From the NCBI GenBank assembly GCA_016647705.1, contig CM028325.1, forward strand, positions 25,691,566-25,755,565: DNA of 64,000 nt, in the 5' to 3' direction. The stretch is from Eucommia ulmoides (lineage: Eukaryota > Streptophyta > Magnoliopsida > Garryales > Eucommiaceae). The translations under genes were made by a program, and so were the position numbers. The notes below the pieces were generated by a model that was given only the letters and a program-made list of their open reading frames with translations, was not told where the DNA came from and made no database searches. Shown in pieces: positions 55,203-64,000 of this stretch (within the stretch, counting starts at the first letter, position 1; each line of letters opens with the position of its first letter).

Positions 55203-55709
55203 AACTACTTTTGGGGGGTTAAGTTATTATCATGTTGAAACCCAGCAAACCACTACATGTATTAAATTTAAAATAAAGAAAAGTCTGGTTGCATGCAAAG
55301 GTAAAAAAATGAACATTTTATAGAAGTTGGTGCGATGCACCAATGACTAATCAGTTACCTCAAGCTTGTTCCTGACAGACGTGCTTTTATAGGATAGATT
55401 GACAATATTATAGTATTGAAAATATTACAGCATGAATTAACCAAAGGAATACAATCATTTACACCCCCCCAGATCTTAAATCTATCATTGTTCTTAATGA
55501 TAAGAACAAATAAGATCGTAAGAGAAGGAACATTAGTACTTGGCTTATCGGTAAAAATACAACACCTTATTGCACAGAACACGCGCCCAAACCTGTGTAT
55601 TTACTATCAAAATAAACACAAAGATTGATTAGTTAAAGAAATTAATCAACAAATTCAATTTTCATCAAGTCGTATTTATTTATTTATTATCATTTTTTAT
55701 TTATTTTAT

Positions 55710-55713
<4 letters not shown>

Positions 55714-55753
<40 letters not shown>
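55714..55753. repeat. (TA)n microsatellite
   Basis: About 20 TA units in duplicate copy 1. Confidence 0.97.
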
Positions 55754-55756
<3 letters not shown>

Positions 55757-56373
55757 GTAGGTTACCTCACATGTAGTGCTAAATTTAACGTCTTCATCTG
55801 AATGATGGATATCTCAAACCCTCTTAATGGAGTAACCCGCTCCTTCCATTTCATTTAGTTACTTTCCAATAGGTGAAAGATGAGTCAAGAGTGACACTCA
55901 AGGTTCTCAGCTTCTTTCTCGGATAGAATCCCATTTATTTTCTATGGGATTTACTTGGTTGTCTTTTTGTTAGGACCTCGAAGAAAAGTTGAGTTTCGTC
56001 AACCCATTAAATATAAGAAGAATCATCCATAATCGGGGTTGAAGATTAGTTTACCGTATCAAGAATGCATACATTAATTTTCGCTTCCATAGCATACACA
56101 CAACTATTATGTATAATGAATTTAATGCAAAGCAGCTAGTCGCTTGAATTTCAACAATCAAACAATTTTTCCTAGAGGTAATTTTATTTTTCTAGTTTAT
56201 TTTTTTTAATAAATATATATTTCTTACAAAATTTTCTTTGTATTAGTGACTTGTGCAATCCTATCCCCACTAGGCTTTCTTAAAATGTCATTTTAACGAG
56301 TGTTGGGCCAATTATTCCAATCCAGTTGGCTTGGGGCATTAAGTATAAAGGCACCCTACAGGCTTGCTAACTT

Positions 56374-56904
56374 AAACATCTTAGGCTTCGAGGTTAATCG
56401 ATCACTTATTGTCTTAATAAATTGTTTTATTTTTTTGACATGAATACTCACTGTTTATTAAGGCAAGAGCCCCAATTACTTAGTTAAGACCAAAAATTAT
56501 CATTTTTAACACATCTTTTTTTTTTCCTTGTATTATTATTATTATTATACATTAATGACTAATCAGCTAACTCAAGTTTTTTCCTAACAGATGTACTTTC
56601 ATAAGATAGATTCACAATATTATAGCATGAATGAACCAAAAGAATACAATCATTTGCACAATTCCAAACCTAAATCTAGCATTGTTCTCAATGATAAGAA
56701 CGAACAAGATCATAAGAGAATGAACAACAGTACCTAGCTTATTGGAAAAAACACAACACTTGATTGCATGGAACACGCCCCCAAACCTATGTATTTGTAC
56801 TATCAAAATAAACACGTAGATTGATGAGATAAAGAAATTAGTCAATCAATCCAATCCTCATAAAGTTGTATTTATTTGTTTATTATCTTTTTTCATTTAT
56901 TTTA

Positions 56905-56983
<79 letters not shown>

Positions 56984-57320
56984 TTTTATGTGTGGTTTAC
57001 CTCCCACATATTGCTAAATTTAACGTCTTCATTAGGACGATGGGTGTCTCAAACCCTCAAACCATAATAAAGTAACCTGCTCCTTACATTTCGTTCAACT
57101 ATCCTCCAATCGGTCAAAGATGAGTCACGAGTGACACTCAAGTTTCTCAGCTTCTTTCCCAGATCGAATCCCATTTCTTTTCTATTGGACTTACTTGGTT
57201 GTCTTTTTATTAGAACCCTCAAGAGAAGTTGAGTTTTGTCAACCCATTCAATATGACAAGAATCATCCATAATCAGGGTTGATGATTGGTTTATCATATC
57301 AAGAATGTATACATTAATTT
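56374..57320 (-). repeat. Direct duplication, copy 2, in the element F internal region
   Basis: Shares with copy 1 the sequence from AACATCTTAG to TACATTAATTTT. On the minus strand a 103-codon frame (57049-57360) includes MGFDLGKKLRNLSVTRDSS, DWRIVERNVR and SRLLYYG, which looks like a decayed retroelement internal ORF. Copies are clearly diverged, so the event is old. They are not recognisable as LTRs: no TG/CA ends or primer site adjoin them. Confidence 0.82.
56905..56979. repeat. (CT)n(TA)n compound microsatellite
   Basis: About 22 CT units run directly into about 16 TA units, in the position where copy 1 has only (TA)n. Two overlapping frames across it are artefacts. Confidence 0.96.
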
Positions 57321-58461
57321 TTGGATGCAGTATCATGGGTACTAAGGATGTTTCAATCAAAGGAAGATGATTTAAATATATGTCTAAGGGTTGGATCTCA
57401 TCTTTTTCATGATTCTATACCATGACCTCTTCCATGTACGTATTCTCAACTCCTATGTTCATCTAGGAATCTTCACTCTCATATCCCATTTGGTTTTTTT
57501 GCCTCAATAGACTGTGATGGTTGAGCCTAACATGGATCAAGCTTGGGATCATATCATTGGGGTTCCTTTCCAGTCTCGCTCGCTTGTGGTCCTCTCAATG
57601 TCCTTTTCAATATGACTCTCATGTTCTAGATCACTGTCCTCAACACCTACCTAATTGTCAATCTCTCTTCTGCTCCCAAGGGTTGTATTCGATTGAACAT
57701 GTCCATCAGGCTTGCTTATTTCTGAAATGAATTGTTGACTCTGAGGATTATTAATTGGCTGGCTAGGAAGCTCTTTCTTGTTCTCCTCATTCAAAGTTTC
57801 AGCGAGTTGACTGATTTGAGCCTCTAAACTAGCTATATCTTGGGATTTAGAATAAAGCTTTTGTTGTTGAGATTCAAGAAATTGTTGCTAATTATTCATT
57901 ATAGATATCAATTCATCAATCTACAGGTTCCTAGTGGGATGAAAGTATTGATTAAATGGTAGAGTTTGGGGTTGGTAAAATATATGATCGTAAAAATATG
58001 ACCCCGAAGGTTTACTATAACAATGTTGATCCCACCCAAAGTTGTTTGAATATTGATTATACTCATTTGATGGATAATATGGATTATGATAAACACTATC
58101 ATAAGAACACTTGGGATAATGTCAATTAAAAGGACACTGTATGGTATGATGATCAAGAGTATAGCATAAAATACATGAATACGGGTTGGGTTGCGGTCTT
58201 GAGAAGTTAGATTGGTCTAATTTCTCGATTAAAGTGACTAACCTCCCAAAGACATGATCCATCTACCCTAGTCAAATTGGACAAAATAACATGAAATCCT
58301 TGCTTGGAAGTTGCAACTTAGTCAAATTGTTGGACCTGCAAAGTAAAACTTAAGAAAGAAAAGATATATGTGTGTGTGTGTATATGGATGGATGGAAAAC
58401 TAAAAATAATAATACAATTCAATAATTAACGATGCCGATCCACAGCAACAGCGCCAAAATT
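57321..58461 (-). pseudogene. Element F gag fragment and 5' internal region
   Basis: The minus strand downstream of the primer site contains Y/N/Q-rich text, including NQYSNNFGWDQ (about 58020-58060). It then has ASLEAQISQLAETLNEENKK with LPSQ and NPQS (57735-57845). This matches the SLE-QIGQLA-x-LPS-x-NP pattern of Athila/Tat-group gag C-termini in plants. Two stops fall between these blocks. No protease or RT follows; the sequence runs into the duplication. It may be part of a non-autonomous element. Confidence 0.55.
58436..58456 (-). other. Element F primer-binding site, tRNA-Asp type
   Basis: On the minus strand TGGCGCTGTTGCTGTGGATC plus G, three mismatches in 21 against the complement of the plant tRNA-Asp 3' end. 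It lies five bases inside the LTR edge at 58462. Confidence 0.75.
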
Positions 58462-59108
58462 TGATTGCTCAAATTTAATATCCAATTTAAGTGCCAATTG
58501 CCATAGTATAGTACTGGAGTATCGGGTAGATCCACAGGGATTGGATTGTAATTATTAATTTTGTATTTTATTTTTTTCATAAGAAAAATAAATAATATTG
58601 GTTTTGGTTTTGGATTTGGATTTGGATTTTAATAATTAAATTGTAGAAAATTATTAATTGCGATCATATATATATATATTAAGGCTCGGGTTAGGGATAT
58701 GCAAAAATTCACCTATTTATCTTGTAAATTTCATTATTGTTTCTCTTGGTTCAGTGTGTAATTCGATAATATTAATTACAATCCAATATTATTGCAAAAG
58801 ATAAATCGACCACTTAATGACGATAAACTATCTTCACAATTTAATTCCTATGTTAACTAATCTAAAACAAATTAATCATTTAGTATAATTTATCCAATTA
58901 AGTCATATCGATACAACTAAAAATGATTGTAAAACTATTAGATTTAAACTACAAGTATTAGATCTAGCACTACATATATGAAAAAAAAATTAAAAAAATA
59001 AAAAATAAAAAAATCAGATCTAAATCTCTACAAGAACATTTAAAACATACATTTATTCATACAAATATTTAAAACCGAATTCCTTGTTTTACAAGATTAA
59101 ACACATAA

Positions 59109-60199
59109 TGTTAGCCCAAAGATCTACCCAAGAATGGGGATGAATTGGATAGTGACAAAAATTTAATCAATAAATTCAAACACAAGATATCAATTTCCCT
59201 GATTGATTATTATATTGTTGAGTAGTGAAAATATTTTTAGCTAAGTTCACAGCCAAACAATCAAAAAAGTAACAATGCAACACACAAGCTCCATGGGATT
59301 TTGCAAACCACTAACCCTTTGATTCCTTTCTCAGGTAGGAACCTAACCCTTATAGTCCTAATTTTTTTCGTAAGTTCAGAATCAACATTTACAACACCAA
59401 TTTTTTTCACAGGCTTAAAGTCAAGCTATTACACTATTATACTTATCCTTTTTACAGGTTTAGGAAGAACTTTTTCTCACTTTAATTCAATTACAAGAAG
59501 AATCAAACGCTAATCTTTTAAAAGGCTAAAAATTAACCTAATCTTTTTTCATAGGCTAAAGATAAAACCCTAATCATTTTCTCAGGCAAAAGATTAAAAA
59601 CTTAACTACCCAGATTAGACACCGTCTCAAATATGTCTAATCCACTCAAACTCATAAATACAAAAAAACATTGCAAGTTTCTTCCCAGAAGAAACTTCCA
59701 CTACCTCAATATAGTTATGCTCAATTAATGTCCCAAAATACTACATGATAGATTCTATTGTGAGGCACAAATCAGATTTGATCAATTTAATGCATAAATA
59801 GCAAATAATCAAATTTCATAAATAAAAACCGTTTTAAAAGATTTTCACTATATTAGATTAAAAACTATTTTTCTCAAAATACTTAATCCAAGTAATTAAA
59901 AAAATAATCTAAGAAGGAAAATTAATTAACTTGGAGATCTCACCGGAATTTCTTGAAAACGATTATGATTAATCAATAACAAACCCAAATCGGTGACCAA
60001 AACTTTTCACACTTTGATTAGAAACTCTTTTAATAATCTCTCTTATAAATTTCAGCGTAGAAAATCTCTCTTATAATAGTCAAAATCTGAATCTTCTTGA
60101 TTAATTAATTAGAAAAACGCAGGTCTCTATATATAGATCTTTATCTAGACTTCCAATGACTAGTTTTCAAAATCCAAGACTTTAAATGACCTTTTGATA

Positions 60200-60264
<65 letters not shown>

Positions 60265-61259
60265 TATACTATCAAAATATGTATGTTTCATTTAAAAATA
60301 CTTTTAGAAAAACTCGACTTGTTCTCCAAAAAAATTTCAATTCAAAATCCTCAAGGATAAGAAGTAGTTTTATTAATTCAATTAAAAAATAATTAAATAT
60401 ATTGACCAAAGATGAAGGAAATAAATAATATATGATACATTTAAGTAAAATATTTAAATTCCTTAAAAACCTCTTTTAAAATCGTTAAAAACAATGAGAT
60501 TTGACTAAAAAACAGAGTTTGTCAAAGTTTGACTGGTCGACTGAACCCTATGCCGCTTGATCAACCCCTTGAACAAAACCCTATGTCGATTGACTGACCC
60601 CTTCAACATTCAAAATTGTGACCATTACAATGTTTGCGGTCCGTTGACCGACTTTCCCGTCGGTTGACCGATCCGTCCAAGAGGTTTTGCCTTTTTTCTT
60701 TGTTTTAACTATTGAAATAGTAAGTCGACCAACCCTATTCGTCAGTTTGATCAAATTGTCCCGTTGGGTCATCCATTTTACTCCCTTAAGCTATGGTTTT
60801 CGTTAGTTGACCGACTCATTTCGTCTGTTAACCGATTTAACCCAAAAACACATCATTTTAAGTGTTAAAAACATTTTTTCAATCAGACTTTTTACCAAAA
60901 ACGTATTTATGATTTAGCATTTTATAAAAATCATTTTAGGACCTTAAATTTATCATTTCCTACTACAACACAAATAAGATTGTTTATCATGCGTGATCCT
61001 AATTTGGGTTGTATTAAGAATATAAAGGTAATGAATTGTTTTCACCTAATTGTCTTCAATACTCTGAAAATATTCATTACCTTCATCTTACACTCATCTT
61101 GAATTCTATTGATTCTTTAATAATCACCTCATGAATTCTTCAACGATTATTTTTTTTCTCATTTCAACCTATGGAACTTAAATCTGAAACCACTCAATAA
61201 ATACATTAATTCTACAAAATATCAACGTTTAATTTTCCATCAAAACATTAGGTTTAACA
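59109..61259 (-). mobile_element. Solo LTR S4 (2.15 kb)
   Basis: Plus strand starts TGTTAGCCC and ends GGTTTAACA, with perfect CATAA duplications (59104-59108, 61260-61264). Same family and orientation as S3, inverted relative to S1. It carries a (TA)n tract (60203-60262) and the GTCGAC/GTTGACCG motif array. Confidence 0.87.
60203..60262. repeat. (TA)n microsatellite
   Basis: About 30 TA units inside solo LTR S4; absent from S1 and S3. Confidence 0.97.
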
Positions 61260-62100
61260 CATAAAAACAACATGTAATTGAATAATAAAATTACATATAT
61301 AAATTGTAGAAGAAACACAACCCTAAACCGATTGACGAACTTAACCGATCATGGAGGTGATGTTCTTCATTTTATCTTTGTTATTTTTAACAAACACACC
61401 ATTGAAATCTCCAAACAAAAATCCAGCCGAAAAAAAGAATGAGAAAGGAAAATTAAAAAAATGAAGAAAAGAGCTGAAGAACCCTACTGCCACCGCAAGA
61501 ATGAATATGAACCCTCCCGAAATAGAATGCCAAAACATATGCACTAATAGTCCATCTCATTTTTGCCGAAATCTTCCTCCTTAATTCACCTTCATCGGCC
61601 AATTAAAGTGGTCACTAAATGGCCACTTAAAATGGTCATCATTGGCCATTTCGATAACCGCCAGACGCAAGATAAATGCCCATAAATAAATAATCAATTA
61701 TATAAGGAAAATGTCCAAAAACCTCATCTGCCGAAATCTTCTTTGCTTTTCTTTTTAGTCCTATTAAAGCCCATTCAATTCAATGGCCTATTAAGTACTT
61801 CCCACTAAAACCAAAAATAAAGTGCCTTTTACTATTTGAGTCAACCGGTTCCTTTGTTAAAATTTGCTCGTGTAATCGTTAAATGTCTTCTCAATGGCTC
61901 CTTTAATTGGTAACGGATCCCTTAACTAGGGAACCGTTACCCACTTCACAAGCCGATCGCAACCGTGATCCGGTGAGTTACATCGCAGGTTGGGTTGTGA
62001 TTTGCTCCATTTTGTCCCTTTTTAGCTAGTTTTTCTACTCTTTTTCGGCATTTCTTTGTTTCCAAGTTTGCTCCTGTAAAAATAATAATAATAAGTTATA

Positions 62101-62830
62101 TTATTACTAATTAAAATTAATAAACGGACTAAAAAAATTATAAATTTAGGGTAGAAATTTGGTACAAAATTAAGAATGATTAGTCACCGATCTCGTTACG
62201 AGCTATAACAGCGGCAACAATGATTTCACTGCCGTAACGGTCGTAATGCATGGTTAACAACCGTTACAATAGTGTAACGGTTGTGAAATTTTATTTGTCT
62301 ATATAATGTACAAATTTTTATTTTTTCAACATATCTCCTCATTTTTCTATAGTTGTCTTCCATTTTCTTCTCTATTCACTCCATTATATAAACATTAAAA
62401 TTTAAAAATAGATCTAGATTTGTTACCTCTCAAACACATTTTTAACTTGATTTTAATTCATATAATTTTTTGGTTTTTTTCTCTTCTTGTAAAGTTTATA
62501 GACCATCCCATTCATAATATATTTTCTTCAAAAAATAAAATAAAACGAGTTATGGTTACTCTTTAACAATAATATTAATTTATAAATTATTATATAATGA
62601 ACACTAATTTTGAATAAATTTCTAAGATCATCGTACTTACACTACTCATTATTTATTTAAATTAAAACACTTGAATTTATTAAATTTTTGGGCGTTGTGA
62701 ATTCAAAATAAAATTTCACAATGGCAGTATCCGTTTATTACACCCGTTTCACCCCTATTTCCACGTCGTCGTATCCGGTACCATTACGACGGTCATTACC
62801 GTGATTTAAAATCATGATTGAAAATCTAAG
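62101..62830. other. GTAACGG/CCGTTAC-rich segment, possible small transposon
   Basis: Repeated CGTAACGGT, ACCGTTAC and GTAACGGTT motifs lie at 62215-62290, and CATTACGACGGTCATTACCG near 62780. Both orientations occur, hinting at inverted ends of a 0.6-0.7-kb non-autonomous DNA transposon. I could not define terminal inverted repeats or a target duplication. Confidence 0.3.
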
Positions 62831-63959
62831 ATATCCAATTTTATTTTCAATTAACTATATATTGTGAAAATAATAGATAGTAAATTTATAGGGCGATTCT
62901 ACATTTTAGGATTACCATAGATCTATTAATAAATCAAAACAATTTTTTTTTTAAATAGTTTTTTCATTAACATTTTGGATTAATTTGAGGGGAATGGATC
63001 GTTAAGATGAATTGATGAAATATTTAGGGTAAACTAATATGGAAATATTAAAAATAGAAGCATACCTTTCAGATTTGGAAGACCTGTTTGCACCCCGTTT
63101 TTCGTTTCATCTCTCGTCGATCAGGAAAAAAAAACCTACTAGAGTGTTTTCCGATAATATCCACTACTCACTAACCAAGACCACTCAAATTTTCTATAAT
63201 TTAACGGGATTAGAAACCTTAGAGGTTTCAATGCCTATTGATAGAAAGAATCTCAAATGGTGTGTTTTTTTCCATTAGATATCTATCAAATAAACGTGAT
63301 CTTTGAGATCAAGAGTCACACTCATTCACATAGTAGCTTCATGAAACTAAGGGCCCATGTAGACGCTCAACAGATCTACCCGACCCTCTCCATAATCCAA
63401 CATCTCCCACTCAACCACAATGGACACCAAATGCTCTTCTCTCTTTAAACTCATACATTAATACTCTCTTTATATAGGTTAATGGTGCATGGGACTGATG
63501 AATGTCTTCAAACAATGTGGTAGCACCATATTATGTTTTTATCTAACTAACATGGCAATATCCCATTACAAAATAAAATACTTATTAATGTCGTAAACCA
63601 ATTTAGTCACATTGAATTAAGCATTTCTAATCCCTCTAGAGTCTAAAATCAGAAAATGCTTAATACCTTTTGTAGTAGCATGCTTATTTCATTTTTTTCT
63701 AAATGATATATATAATATATTCATTTTAAAAATAGATTTATATGTGGTGGTCACCATTAAGTATTGTACACTATAATTTTAATAAGTTGTGTTACTAAAT
63801 TGTCTTACTTTGATCCTCATGTTACTCAATTTCTGTTTGATTTCTTTCCTAGACATGTCCTTTTAGACCGTATCATTCATGGCCATAGTATAATAAGCTA
63901 AAGTATCAACATTAAATTTCTCAATCCTCACCAAATGATAACAAGCTAAAATAGCACCG

Positions 63960-63960
<1 letters not shown>
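62831..63960. other. Unassigned AT-rich DNA, no gene recognised
   Basis: Two short open stretches (63039-63278 and 63257-63448, plus) lack any known motif. TCATCTCTCGTCGATC, CAACATCTCCCACTC and TTTATATAGG occur, loosely LTR- or promoter-like, but no repeat partner is visible. Confidence 0.4.

Positions 63961-63961
<1 letters not shown>

Positions 63962-64000
<39 letters not shown>
63962..64000. repeat. (TA)n microsatellite at window end
   Basis: TA units running to the last base; true length unknown. Confidence 0.95.

Larger units (their letters stand above)
54965..56073 (-). repeat. Direct duplication, copy 1, in the element F internal region
   Basis: Colinear with 56374-57320. It includes an (ATT)n tract (55147-55199) and (TA)n (55714-55753), which are expanded or different in copy 2. 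Its minus-strand remnant reads like copy 2 (MGFYPRKKL, LSVTLDSSF) but is more broken. Confidence 0.82.
58462..62100 (-). mobile_element. Element F probable 5' LTR, interrupted by solo LTR S4
   Basis: The inner edge is set by the primer site: plus strand TGATTGCTC at 58462. Near 58520-58550 it has GTAGATCCACAGGGATTGG, resembling the E1/E3 LTR ends (GTATCCACAGGGATTGG). The LTR proper would be 58462-59108 plus sequence after 61264. The outer edge is not resolved and no 3' LTR partner was found in the window. Confidence 0.45.

Noticed and set aside
56866-57075. Two overlapping plus-strand ORFs with serine-leucine and isoleucine-tyrosine repeats
   Set aside because: Direct translation of the (CT)n(TA)n microsatellite.
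54965-57320. The two ~1-kb direct repeats as an LTR pair
   Set aside because: No TG...CA ends, primer site or purine tract at their edges, and only about 300 bp between them; listed as a duplication instead.

Overview
This is AT-rich nuclear DNA of a seed plant, probably a eudicot with a repeat-rich genome. I find no intact host protein-coding gene, rRNA, tRNA or CRISPR array. Almost everything recognisable is nested LTR-retrotransposon sequence, and every coding region is broken by stops, frameshifts, deletions or later insertions. The plant call rests on tRNA-Asp-type primer sites, the gag-PR-RT-RH-aRH-INT order with a second (archaeal-type) RNase H, and an antisense ORF next to the 3' LTR, all typical of plant Tat-lineage Ty3/gypsy elements.

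Layout. 1-4586: degraded, unassigned repeat-like DNA. 4587-9915: minus-strand non-autonomous element (E1) with ~1.36 kb LTRs and only a gag remnant. 9916-12416: unassigned DNA with a ~50-bp minisatellite. 12417-26005: element A, a minus-strand Tat-like element (~9.9 kb without insertions) inside an ATTT/ATT-rich simple repeat. A 2.1-kb solo LTR sits in its 3' LTR and a 1.6-kb solo LTR sits in its antisense ORF. 26006-29054: simple repeats, weak LTR-like remnants and a diverged tandem repeat. 29055-54193: element B, a plus-strand relative of A (~9.6 kb of its own sequence). It carries E3 (32321-37213), E4 (39884-45361), a 2.2-kb solo LTR (45651-47811) and a 3.0-kb solo LTR in its 3' LTR (50741-53758). 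54199-58461: degraded minus-strand element F, with a ~1-kb direct duplication and a gag fragment. 58462 to about 62100: F's probable 5' LTR, interrupted by another 2.15-kb solo LTR. The rest to 64000 is unassigned AT-rich DNA.

Several insertions are proven by exact 5-bp target duplications: ACAAG, GTCAA, TAGCC, CATAC, CATAA and CCCAG. For those in the LTRs of A and B, the sister LTR preserves the empty site. The most interesting signals are regulatory. LTRs of the E1/E3/E4 family carry arrays of imperfect palindromes (ACCGC-NNNN-GCGGT, core TGCA-like or CTAG), followed by evening-element-like 9-mers AGATATTTT/AAAATATCT at about 10-bp spacing just upstream of the TATA box. E1 and E3 share two in-frame TGA stops in their gag remnant, implying they spread as already coding-dead, trans-mobilised elements. 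A and B both keep an antisense ORF; in B it has its own TATA-like box and plant-type introns readable only on the antisense strand. E4 has three successive tRNA-Asp primer-site-like copies.

All boundaries and similarities were read by eye, without alignment software or database searches. Family names are inferences from motif order and terminal sequences.
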